Assembly (NCBI GenBank): GCA_013153895.1
Contig: JAADDN010000126.1
Coordinates: forward strand, 1-19,313
Length of the DNA stretch: 19,313 nt
Reading direction: 5' to 3'
From: Thermoproteota archaeon
GTDB lineage: Archaea > Thermoproteota > Thermoprotei > Thermoproteales > Thermocladiaceae
How positions within the stretch are numbered: position 1 is the stretch's first letter; each line of letters opens with the position of its first letter. A model generated the notes under the pieces. That model saw only the letters and a program-made list of their open reading frames with translations, made no database searches and was not told where the DNA came from. A program made the position numbers and the translations under genes. Positions 6,583 through 14,251 of this stretch are shown piece by piece.

Positions 6583-7142
6583 ATCCTGAAGAGTCTGAGT
6601 ATCATATTTAACGCTTTTTCTGAAGATAATAATCTAAATGATATACCATGCTTCTCAAGAAGCTTCTCAACAAGCCTAGCCTTATCATCAACCTCCTCAA
6701 CATCTTCTCCTCTAACTAATATGTAGGTTGATCTACCTGATCTTACGATTATTATATGATCATCCTTCTCTAGAAACTTTAAAATGCTCTCAGGAACCTC
6801 ATCATCAACCTCGAACAACCTAACCCAGAAATCTCCAATCTTCACTATAGTCTCACCTCTACCAACCTCAACAATAACAGGCTTAATCTCAACTACATCA
6901 TGAGTAATATATCTCCTAATAGCTTTAGCAGTAGCTGATAATGCTCTTCTCTTAAACATCTCTAATATATCTGGAAAATCCTTGCTCACAAGGTATAGAA
7001 AAAGTCCTAATAATGCTAGAAAGAGTATAAATCTAGCAAATGATGGACATATTGCTAATATGAGAATGAAAAGTAGTGCAAGAATGAGAAGCTTCTTAGG
7101 ATCAATCCTCCTAAATATGTTATCTCTACCCTCTCTACTCAT
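6579..7142 (-). CDS. Membrane-anchored protein with cytoplasmic alpha/beta domain
   Basis: 187 residues, function unknown. A short basic N-terminus (RRIDPKK) precedes two close hydrophobic helices, about 17-33 (KLLILALLFILILAICP) and 36-53 (ARFILFLALLGLFLYLVS). A soluble domain of about 125 residues alternates strands and helices (HDVVEIKPVIVEVGRGETIV, FWVRLFEVDDEVP, DDHIIIVRSGRSTYILVRG) and ends in a helical segment. The positive N-terminus and hairpin suggest both ends face the cytoplasm. It is coupled to the next gene by a 4-nt GTGA overlap and has its own well-placed TATA box. The pair is probably conserved next to the ABC genes, but I cannot test that. Confidence 0.72.
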   Translation of the reverse strand: MSREGRDNIFRRIDPKKLLILALLFILILAICPSFARFILFLALLGLFLYLVSKDFPDILEMFKRRALSATAKAIRRYITHDVVEIKPVIVEVGRGETIVKIGDFWVRLFEVDDEVPESILKFLEKDDHIIIVRSGRSTYILVRGEDVEEVDDKARLVEKLLEKHGISFRLLSSEKALNMILRLFRM

Positions 7143-7168
7143 CTTTCAGGTACAGTACCTAAGGTCCT

Positions 7169-7178
7169 CTTAATATAA
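7169..7178 (-). promoter_or_regulatory. TATA box of the small membrane-protein gene pair
   Basis: The minus strand reads TTATATTAAG, centred about 32 nt before the ATG at 7142, giving a leader of about 6 nt. It lies against the stop codon of the upstream 186-aa gene (7179-7181). Confidence 0.45.
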
Positions 7179-7739
7179 CTAGCTCTTTACAGAAGCTAAT
7201 AATTGTTCTGGAATCTCAAACTCTATCCACTCATGTCTACCCACCTTAGTTCCCTTTCTCACATGTACTACAAGTATGTTATCTGATGTACCAAGTATTC
7301 TACCATCACCAGCTATATAGTAGTCTACTACTCTCACACCTTCAGGAAATATCCACAGTATCTCATAATCATATTCTGCTATCTCTTCCTCATAAAAGTT
7401 ATCATACCTATTCAATCCCGGTCTTAATGGTCCTCTAAAATGTATATAGAACTCCACATATGGTCTATTATAGTTTCCTCTGAATCCTAATATGATATCT
7501 TTGACCTCTGGTCTCGCTCTCTCACCATTTATCTTAATTATCTCTTCATCAAGAAAATACTGCATGTTGTTCATCATGTTTTCTAGCTCCTCTATTATCT
7601 CTCTACCACCTTTCTTGACAAGGTTGTAGTAGTATGATTTTGGGTCTCTATACTCGAATATGAGTATTAGCCATACATTTCCAAGAAGGTCCATCACATG
7701 TATTCCTTCAGCATATACAGGAACGACCTCCTCGCTCAT
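7179..7739 (-). CDS. Unrecognised beta-rich protein
   Basis: 186 residues with no membrane segment and no recognised motif. The composition is acidic and aromatic-rich, with many Tyr and Trp. It looks like two beta-rich halves (residues 8-30 VYAEGIHVMDLLGNVWLILIF; 84-105 and 120-165) around a helix at about 33-62. Residues 95-120 include YVEFYIHFRGPLRPGLNRYD, then a Tyr/Glu-rich patch NFYEEEIAEYDYE. The ATG at 7739 lies 12 nt after the DUF89 gene on the same strand, so the two are probably one operon, and a role in the same metabolite-repair or phosphatase pathway is possible but unproven. Confidence 0.72.
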   Translation of the reverse strand: MSEEVVPVYAEGIHVMDLLGNVWLILIFEYRDPKSYYYNLVKKGGREIIEELENMMNNMQYFLDEEIIKINGERARPEVKDIILGFRGNYNRPYVEFYIHFRGPLRPGLNRYDNFYEEEIAEYDYEILWIFPEGVRVVDYYIAGDGRILGTSDNILVVHVRKGTKVGRHEWIEFEIPEQLLASVKS

Positions 7740-7751
7740 CTATTCTCTAAA

Positions 7752-8642
7752 TCATATTCTCCTCCTAAGTATTACGTACGAACCTCTTTCAACTCCGGTG
7801 GCCTCCGCAATGGGCTCACACTTGGCCTTCATCATGTATATTATAGGTATATTTAGAGATTCCTCTATCTCAGTAATATATTCATAATGTGCCATTCCTT
7901 TAGCAATTATGATGTCACTACTCTTTATAAGTTCGATAATCTCCTTATCTATCTCGTCTAAGAATATGCTTGCAGCATCAGTACCTGTAGAGACTACATC
8001 TGTAAAATCTTGATCTAGACCTGCCTCTGCAACCTCGTTAATAGTTATATCGTTCTGAAATGAGCCTCCCTTGACTACTGCTATAACCTCGTTCTCTAGA
8101 CGTACTAGTTCTCTAGCTAGTAATCTATCTAGCACAGCTTCTCCAGCATTGTCTAATAGGTACACAATACGTTTTTTCCTCAACATTGGTAATCTACCTT
8201 TAACATTCATGCTCTCTAACTCTCGTATGAGATCTGTAACTGATGGAGGTCTATAACCTGCTACTCCTAGATCAATACTGTTACCTAGTAAGACTAATCT
8301 TGCAAGGAGGTCAATCTTCTTAACACTTGTCTCCATATCTTCAAGATGTTGTTCAAGTTTCTCCATAAGTTTCAATCCTTCCATATTTGCTATATGTTTC
8401 TCCTCTCTATAAGGATCATCAACACCACTCTCAGATTTTAAAAACCTGAAGATCCTAGTCGCAACAACAGGAGCTGGATCCTTATTATCTTTAGCTAAGT
8501 CATGAAGCATCTTTACGATATCCATCATGTACCTATATCTTGAGTCCTCATCTTTAAACAACTTTATAACATCTCTATACCTCACCTCTACCTGACAAGG
8601 TATGCATCTCGTTCTGAACTTCACATCATATGTAGAAGACAC
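7752..8642 (-). CDS. DUF89 / ARMT1-like damage-control phosphatase
   Basis: A 296-residue stand-alone DUF89 protein. Members are metal-dependent phosphatases, some of which act on harmful sugar phosphates or damaged phospho-metabolites; the substrate here is unknown. Family landmarks are CIPC (13-16), GNSID (120-124), the metal/phosphate loop LLDNAGEAVLD (162-172), VVKGGSFQNDIT (189-200) and VSTGTDA (217-223), with a conserved KCEPIA near the C-terminus. An N-terminal helical bundle (about 20-115) precedes a Rossmann-like core. The start is GTG at 8642, since the Cys pair normally lies near residue 13-16. It diverges from the ArsA gene with only 33 nt between starts; a minus-strand GTAAATACT near 8690-8698 could be its TATA, inside the neighbouring coding region. 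Confidence 0.88.
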   Translation of the reverse strand: MSSTYDVKFRTRCIPCQVEVRYRDVIKLFKDEDSRYRYMMDIVKMLHDLAKDNKDPAPVVATRIFRFLKSESGVDDPYREEKHIANMEGLKLMEKLEQHLEDMETSVKKIDLLARLVLLGNSIDLGVAGYRPPSVTDLIRELESMNVKGRLPMLRKKRIVYLLDNAGEAVLDRLLARELVRLENEVIAVVKGGSFQNDITINEVAEAGLDQDFTDVVSTGTDAASIFLDEIDKEIIELIKSSDIIIAKGMAHYEYITEIEESLNIPIIYMMKAKCEPIAEATGVERGSYVILRRRI

Positions 8643-8644
8643 AC

Positions 8645-8653
8645 ATATTTAAG
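8645..8653 (+). promoter_or_regulatory. TATA box of the ArsA-like gene
   Basis: ATATTTAAG is centred 27 nt before the GTG at 8676, which fits a leaderless transcript starting at the initiation codon. The box almost touches the GTG start of the divergent DUF89 gene at 8642. Confidence 0.5.
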
Positions 8654-8675
8654 CTAGCACCCCACTAGTACAAGT

Positions 8676-9851
8676 GTGCGAAGACTACTAGTATTTACAG
8701 GAAAGGGAGGAGTAGGTAAGAGCGTTATAAGTGCAGCAACAGCGTTAAAATTATCAGATATCGGATACACAGTAGCGTTAATAAGTACAGATCCAGCACA
8801 CACCATATCAGCATACTTCGATATTCCTCTAAGTAAGGATGTCGCTAAAGTTAATGAGAGAGTAGACCTCTACTATATTGACCCAGTATTAGAAGTGATG
8901 AAGAAATTCAAAAACATGTCAGAATACTTCTTAGAGTGGTTAAAGAAGTATGGAATTGATGAAGTACTAGCATACGAGCTAGCAATGTTACCAATGGTTA
9001 CAGAGAGCATGGGACTACTCAAGGCTCTCGAGCTATATGAGTCAGGTAAGTACAATATAATAATCATAGATACCATACCTTCAGCAGAAGCATTGAGATT
9101 ACTGTACTTACCAACCATACTTAACTCAATAAAGAGCAGAATGATAAAGGTAAGCATGAGCATAATGAGAACTACCGCAAAAATGTTATCAGTAATACTC
9201 ACTCCTGCATCAAAGCTTGGTAAGGTAGTTGAGGAGGAAGAGATGTTTTTTAACGAGACTACAAAATTATCAAGCCTCTTAACAAATCCTGAAATAACTA
9301 GTGTGAGAGTTATAGCAAACCCAGATACTTCAAGTGTAGATGATGCTATTAAATCTGTAGGTCTAGCACAAGTATTTAATCTAAATGTTGATCTAGGAAT
9401 AATGAACAAGATATCGCCAATAGAAGAGTGGGCTAAACAACAGGAAGAGTATGTTAGGAGATTCGAGATGAGTATATACCCTATACCAGTACGTAAGATA
9501 AGGCAAGAAGGTATAGAAGTGAGAGGTTGTGATGCACTTAGAAAATTAGCAAACAGCCTCTACGGAGACGATGATCCAGCTAAAGTATATTACGTCGGTA
9601 AGATAGTTAATGTTAGAGAAGTAGGTGAAGGTAAGTATGTTCTAGAGATGATGATGCCACCTGGAGTACAGGACTGCGGTAACGTTTACTTTCAGGGAGA
9701 TGAGCTTGTTATAGAGGTAATAACTGATAGGGGGATAGTTGAAAAAATATATCCATTACCAACAATGTTAAAGCTTACACAACCTGTTAAGGCTTATGTA
9801 AAAGATAGGAGACTCATTATTGAGTTTGTTAAAGTAAGTCAACAGTTTTAA
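8676..9851 (+). CDS. ArsA/Get3-family ATPase with C-terminal HSP20-like domain
   Basis: 391 residues. The deviant Walker A FTGKGGVGKS is at 7-16, switch I STDPAHT at 37-43 and switch II DTIPSAEALRLL at 132-143, placing it in the ArsA/Get3 branch of SIMIBI ATPases. Residues from about 305 to the end form a beta-rich domain (KYVLEMMMPPGVQDCGNVYF, then LVIEVITD, ending RRLIIEF) that matches the ArsA_HSP20 module found in many prokaryotic ArsA proteins. These are usually cytosolic and are thought to handle membrane or client proteins rather than arsenite; no ars genes are nearby. The switch II residues and LPMVTESMG (105-113) differ from the Get3 forms DTAPTG and LPGMDE, so client binding may differ. 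The start is GTG 8676, two residues before the first strand. The stop overlaps eS4 by 4 nt, convergently. Confidence 0.88.
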   Translation: MRRLLVFTGKGGVGKSVISAATALKLSDIGYTVALISTDPAHTISAYFDIPLSKDVAKVNERVDLYYIDPVLEVMKKFKNMSEYFLEWLKKYGIDEVLAYELAMLPMVTESMGLLKALELYESGKYNIIIIDTIPSAEALRLLYLPTILNSIKSRMIKVSMSIMRTTAKMLSVILTPASKLGKVVEEEEMFFNETTKLSSLLTNPEITSVRVIANPDTSSVDDAIKSVGLAQVFNLNVDLGIMNKISPIEEWAKQQEEYVRRFEMSIYPIPVRKIRQEGIEVRGCDALRKLANSLYGDDDPAKVYYVGKIVNVREVGEGKYVLEMMMPPGVQDCGNVYFQGDELVIEVITDRGIVEKIYPLPTMLKLTQPVKAYVKDRRLIIEFVKVSQQF

Positions 9852-10585
9852 TAACACTCTTGAGGTAACGTTATTATAGGCTTTGACTCCTCTCCTATAG
9901 GCATAACGTACTCCAGTATCGTCCTAATTATCTCACCCTTTTCAGTCTCTATTGCTACAGTCGCCCTCCTTCTCTTGAATGTCTGAATTACCTCAACTAT
10001 TCTACCTATCTTTCCAACGTTCTTACCATCTATAATTACTACTAGAGAGCCTAACTGTATAGGTATGTGCTTAATTATTGATTGTTCAGGTATGGTAAGA
10101 ACCACAGTATCTAGAGTCCTATACTTAGCAGCCTCCTCTGGAGATACTATATGATTTCTACCATCGTGAAGGTTGAGCTGTATATATCCTCCCTTTATAG
10201 TGGTCTTATTTTCTATTCTACATGGTTTTATTGATGCCTCCTCTCTCGATATTGGTACAAGAGTAAGAAACTTTACAGGATGTGGAACCATTCTATAAAG
10301 TTCTCCTGTAGGAACTATCTCTATGACGTCCATAAGACCAACAGGATACTTATAGTCTCTTCGTACTCTACCATCAACCTTTATGTAACCCATAGATATT
10401 ATTCTTCTAGCCTCTTTCAAGGTCTTAGCATATCTTAAGACATCACGCACGATTATCGCTAATGGTAGAGACTTCTCTAGAGGATGAGGACCAGGATGAG
10501 GCCTTACAGTCCATACTCCACCAGCTTTCCTAGGTATTGGCCACCACCATGGCGCACAGGATCTTCTTAGGTGTCTCTTCACCAT
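9848..10585 (-). CDS. rps4e: Small-subunit ribosomal protein eS4 (S4e)
   Basis: 245 residues, full length for archaeal eS4. The N-terminus MVKRHLRRSCAPWWWPIPRK then TVRPHPGPHP is characteristic. An S4 RNA-binding domain follows (about 42-92, KTLKEARRIISMGYIKVDGR), then the eS4 central domain, and a KOW-like segment LGSLVVIIDGKNVGKIGRIV at about 178-197. It binds 16S rRNA in the small subunit. In most archaea rps4e lies between rpl24 and rpl5 in the large ribosomal-protein cluster; here it stands alone between arsA and hyuA. The ATG at 10585 has a TATA-like AT box 36 nt upstream that could also serve hyuA. The stop overlaps the convergent ArsA stop. Confidence 0.96.
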   Translation of the reverse strand: MVKRHLRRSCAPWWWPIPRKAGGVWTVRPHPGPHPLEKSLPLAIIVRDVLRYAKTLKEARRIISMGYIKVDGRVRRDYKYPVGLMDVIEIVPTGELYRMVPHPVKFLTLVPISREEASIKPCRIENKTTIKGGYIQLNLHDGRNHIVSPEEAAKYRTLDTVVLTIPEQSIIKHIPIQLGSLVVIIDGKNVGKIGRIVEVIQTFKRRRATVAIETEKGEIIRTILEYVMPIGEESKPIITLPQECY

Positions 10586-10616
10586 ACTGCTCTTAGCGCT
10601 GATCTGTCAGACCTAA

Positions 10617-10625
10617 CTTAAAAAC
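10617..10625. promoter_or_regulatory. AT box shared by divergent rps4e and hyuA
   Basis: CTTAAAAAC on the plus strand reads GTTTTTAAG on the minus strand. Its centre is 32 nt from the hyuA GTG (10653) and 36 nt from the rps4e ATG (10585), TATA-like distances in both directions. Another AT run, ACGTATATTATAG at about 10635-10647, is too close to the hyuA start to act as its TATA box. Confidence 0.4.
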
Positions 10626-10652
10626 TCTTACGTTACGTATATTATAGATCTC

Positions 10653-12701
10653 GTGAACTCTAGAGTGATCATAGGAGTCGATATTGGAGGAACATTTACA
10701 GATGCTGTCATAGTTAGACCAGATGATGCCAGCATAGAGGTAGTTAAGACTCTCACCAACATATGTGATCCAGGAAGCAAGATAGTTGAGATAACTTCCA
10801 AGTACTCCACTTATGATCACGTAGATATCTTTCATGCAACAACTCTCACATCTAACATACTTCTCGGACAATTAAAGCTCAACTTGCCAAAGATACTGCT
10901 AGTAGTTAATGAAGGATTTAGAGACATAATATACATAGGTAGGCAAAATAGGTCGGAACTATATACATTAAAGCCTAGAAGAGCAAAATTACCTGGAGAG
11001 ATAGAGATCTTCGAGATTAATGAGAGAACACTTCCTAACGGTGAGGTAGAGATTGAGCCTAGCTTTAACGATCTTGAGAGACTTGTAGAGAAGATTAAAC
11101 ATACAAGACCAGACATAGTATGTATATGTCTATTAAACTCCTATGTTAATCCAAGCTCAGAACTCATGATTAAGAAATACATAATTGAGAGGATAAGTAA
11201 CATAGATGTTGTATGTAGTCATGAGATAAGTGCAATATGTAAAGAGTATGAGAGATTCTGTACAGCATTAGTATCTTGCTTGCTGAGACCTCTAGTAAGG
11301 AAATATCTAGAAGATCTTCTAGAGAAGTTGAGGAGTGTCATTAAAAACTTTCAACTTAATATCGCAGCATCTTGGGGCGGCGTTGTTGATGTATGTGAGA
11401 GCATTAGAAGACCAATAATACTTCTCGAGTCAGGTCCTGCAGCTGGAGTTGTAGCTTGCGCAAAATTATGCAAGATAACTAACATAGAGAGAGGAATAGC
11501 ATTTGATATGGGTGGAACAACAGCTAAATTTGCACCTATAGTAAACTATGAACCTATTCTAAGAGATGAGTATGAGATAGCTAGTGGAGTACATGGATCA
11601 AGAACTCAGAAGAGGACTGGAATACCCATAATAATGGATATGATAGACATAGTTGAGGTAAGTGCTGGAGGAGGAACAATAGTATGGATAGATGAGGCTG
11701 GCTCACTAAGAGTAGGACCCATGAGCGCTGGTGCAGACCCAGGACCAGCATGTTATGAACGTGGTGGTACAGAACCTACAATAACTGACGCAAACCTAGT
11801 ACTCGGGAGAATATACTCAAAATATCCTCTCGGTGATCTTAAAATATCGCATGAAGCTGCTATCAGAGTCTTCAAGAAATTAAGAGATATAACAGGAAGA
11901 GAAATAGAAGAGTTGGCTTACGACTCTATAAGAAAGATAAACTATGAGATGTGTAGAGGAATAAAGATTGCAACAGTAGAAAGAGGACTAGATCCTAGAG
12001 ATTTCACGTTAATAACATATGGAGGAGCAGGACCACTACATGCATGTGAGTTAGCTGAGTATCTAGATGTTAGGAAAATAATTGTTCCAGTATTTTCAGG
12101 AGTATTTACAGCACTAGGTCTAGCATGCATGGACAAGATATATAGGTACGATGTACCGATATATGAGAGATTGAGTAAAATTTCTATAGAATACCTGACT
12201 GAGAAAATTATGAAAGAAACTTCAAAAATCATTAAGAAGCTGACTATGAAGAACATAGCTTTAGAATATGTATTATATATGAGGTACCTTGGACAGGATC
12301 TTGAGCTACCTATAAAGTTCTCTCAACATGATACTATTGAAGATGTTAAAAGTAAGTTTGAAAGAAAGTATCGTGAAGAATTTGGTTTTTCTTTAGAGGA
12401 TGTTGATATAGAGATTACGAGGATGATAATAGTAGTTAAGGAGTGTTCTGTACTAAATATATTTAAACTATTGAAAGAGAAATATAAGATTTCTCAGAGA
12501 GATCCTGTTATAGATAGAGTGGAAGTATATGTGAGAGGTAGTTGGGTTACTTGTCCTGTTCTTAAGAGAGATCTGTTATATCCTGGCTTTAATATTTCAG
12601 GCCCTGCATTAATTATTGATAGTACATGTACAATATTTTTAAATGAAGGATGGATGCTTAATGTAGATGAGTATGGTAATATTGTGATGGTGAGAGAATG
12701 A
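10653..12701 (+). CDS. hyuA: Hydantoinase/oxoprolinase A-type subunit (HyuA; ATP-binding)
   Basis: 682 residues, ATP-hydrolysing subunit of a hydantoinase/5-oxoprolinase/acetone-carboxylase-type complex that phosphorylates an amide or carbonyl substrate. The actin-like fold motif VDIGGTFTDAVIV is at 9-21. The second domain carries LESGPAAGVVACAKL and AFDMGGTTAKFAPI, then SAGGGTIVWID and MSAGADPGPACYERGGTEPT followed by ITDANLVLGR, all HyuA hallmarks. The TTAK form is seen in carboxylase-like members as well as hydantoinases, so substrate class cannot be fixed from motifs. The GTG at 10653 puts the first strand at residue 5. hyuB overlaps it by ATGA. No transporter or racemase lies alongside that would identify the substrate. 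Confidence 0.92.
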   Translation: MNSRVIIGVDIGGTFTDAVIVRPDDASIEVVKTLTNICDPGSKIVEITSKYSTYDHVDIFHATTLTSNILLGQLKLNLPKILLVVNEGFRDIIYIGRQNRSELYTLKPRRAKLPGEIEIFEINERTLPNGEVEIEPSFNDLERLVEKIKHTRPDIVCICLLNSYVNPSSELMIKKYIIERISNIDVVCSHEISAICKEYERFCTALVSCLLRPLVRKYLEDLLEKLRSVIKNFQLNIAASWGGVVDVCESIRRPIILLESGPAAGVVACAKLCKITNIERGIAFDMGGTTAKFAPIVNYEPILRDEYEIASGVHGSRTQKRTGIPIIMDMIDIVEVSAGGGTIVWIDEAGSLRVGPMSAGADPGPACYERGGTEPTITDANLVLGRIYSKYPLGDLKISHEAAIRVFKKLRDITGREIEELAYDSIRKINYEMCRGIKIATVERGLDPRDFTLITYGGAGPLHACELAEYLDVRKIIVPVFSGVFTALGLACMDKIYRYDVPIYERLSKISIEYLTEKIMKETSKIIKKLTMKNIALEYVLYMRYLGQDLELPIKFSQHDTIEDVKSKFERKYREEFGFSLEDVDIEITRMIIVVKECSVLNIFKLLKEKYKISQRDPVIDRVEVYVRGSWVTCPVLKRDLLYPGFNISGPALIIDSTCTIFLNEGWMLNVDEYGNIVMVRE

Positions 12702-14251
12702 TAGATAAGACTACTCTCGAGATCATGTTTAGAGGTATAGAGTATGTTGCTGAGAAGATGGGAGTAGTCTTGAGGAGATGTTCCATGTCTCCAAATATTA
12801 GAGATAGAATGGATCTGAGCTGTCTCGTGACAGATCCTGAGGGTAGGATAGTTGCTCAAGCTGAGCATATTCCTGTTCATCTAGGATCAATGTATGTTGG
12901 AATGAAGAACTTTCTAAGATATCTCAAGGAGAATGGTATAGATGTTCATAAGGGTGATATATTTATAACAAATGACCCATATATCATAGGTACACATCTA
13001 AACGATATAGCTCTACTAATGCCAGTATTCTACGAAGATTCTATAGTAGCATGGCTCGTAAATAAGGCTCATCATGTTGATGTAGGAGGTAAGTATCCTG
13101 GAGGTCTTTCTCTAAGAGCTCGCTCACTATATGATGAGGGTATTGTTATAGAGCCTATGAAGATTGTTTCTGAGGGTTCATTACGTAAAGATGTTCTTGA
13201 AAACATACTTTCTAAGGTTAGGATGAGGAAATGTACTTACTCAGACATAATGGCTCAGATAGCCTCACTTAAGTCTGGAGAAAGAGATCTTATAGAACTT
13301 GTTGAGAAGTATGGGTTAGGAAAGTTTAAGGCTTGTATAGATTACTCACTTAATTATTGCGAAAACATTGCTAGACATAGATTGAGAGATATATCATTTG
13401 AGTGTCATGGTGAAGATTATATAGAGATTAACGATCATTTATGCAAGATACATGTCACAATTAAGCTTAGAGGATCTATATTAAACGTCTCGTTTAATGA
13501 AACTGATCCTCAGATAGAGAAACCGTTCAACTCAGCTCTCGGTGTAACTATAGCTTCAGTAAGTTTCGTCTTTAAATCACTTTTTCTCAAAGATGTTCCT
13601 CTAAATGATGGTGTCTATAGGATAATTAACGTAGATGTAGAGGAGGGGTTACTAGTAAATCCATTGAAACCTGCTCCTGTAGGGTTAGGAAATGTTGAGA
13701 CTAGTCAGAGAATTGTTGATGCATTACTTAACGCTCTCTCTGAAGTTCTTGAGGATGTTCCAGCTCAGTCAGGTGGTACTATGACTAACATAGTTCTACA
13801 TGGTCTAGAGAGTGGATGGGTATTTTATGAGACTATTGGATGTGGTGCAGGTGCTGGATTGAACTATGATGGTGAGAGTGGTATACATGTATACATGACT
13901 AATACACTGAACACTCCTATAGAAGTTATAGAGAGATCGTATCCAATAAAGATAGTTAAGTATCATCTACGTTATGGAAGTGGTGGTTCAGGTAGGTGGC
14001 GTGGTGGTGATGGTATTGTGAGAGGATACAAAGTTCTTGAGAGAACTTTAGCGGTAGTAGTGATGGATAGGATGAGGATCAGGCCTAGAGGTAGGAGAGG
14101 TGGTAATGATGCTGAGCCTGGGAGAATAAGAGTCTTGAGGTCTAATGGTTCTGTTGAAGAGTATCTAGGGAAGATTGAGCTTGTATTAGATAGAGGTGAC
14201 GTGCTTATAGTTGAGACTCCAGGTGGAGGAGGATATGGTTTACCTATCTAG
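12698..14251 (+). CDS. hyuB: Hydantoinase/oxoprolinase B-type subunit (HyuB)
   Basis: 517 residues, the usual length for HyuB, the partner subunit that carries out the second half-reaction after HyuA phosphorylates the substrate. Motifs are RDRMDLSCLV (30-39), AQAEHIPVHLGSM (54-66), ITNDPYIIGTHLNDIALLMP (90-109), NKAHHVDVGG (122-131, probable metal ligands) and PAQSGGTMTN in the C-terminal half, followed by RYGSGGSGRWRGGDG, and a glycine-rich end ETPGGGGYG. It starts at ATG 12698, overlapping hyuA as ATGA, so the pair is translationally coupled. The 3' end overlaps the convergent radical SAM gene by 8 nt. Possible activities are N-methylhydantoinase, 5-oxoprolinase or a ketone carboxylase. 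Confidence 0.92.
   Translation: MIDKTTLEIMFRGIEYVAEKMGVVLRRCSMSPNIRDRMDLSCLVTDPEGRIVAQAEHIPVHLGSMYVGMKNFLRYLKENGIDVHKGDIFITNDPYIIGTHLNDIALLMPVFYEDSIVAWLVNKAHHVDVGGKYPGGLSLRARSLYDEGIVIEPMKIVSEGSLRKDVLENILSKVRMRKCTYSDIMAQIASLKSGERDLIELVEKYGLGKFKACIDYSLNYCENIARHRLRDISFECHGEDYIEINDHLCKIHVTIKLRGSILNVSFNETDPQIEKPFNSALGVTIASVSFVFKSLFLKDVPLNDGVYRIINVDVEEGLLVNPLKPAPVGLGNVETSQRIVDALLNALSEVLEDVPAQSGGTMTNIVLHGLESGWVFYETIGCGAGAGLNYDGESGIHVYMTNTLNTPIEVIERSYPIKIVKYHLRYGSGGSGRWRGGDGIVRGYKVLERTLAVVVMDRMRIRPRGRRGGNDAEPGRIRVLRSNGSVEEYLGKIELVLDRGDVLIVETPGGGGYGLPI

Noticed and set aside
8873..9409. 178-aa open frame antisense to the ArsA gene
   Set aside because: It lies wholly opposite a well-supported gene with intact motifs, and its Ser/Ile/Leu-rich composition is typical of a shadow frame.
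12494..12880. 128-aa minus-strand frame across the hyuA/hyuB junction
   Set aside because: It is antisense to the conserved ends of both hyu genes and has no recognisable domain.
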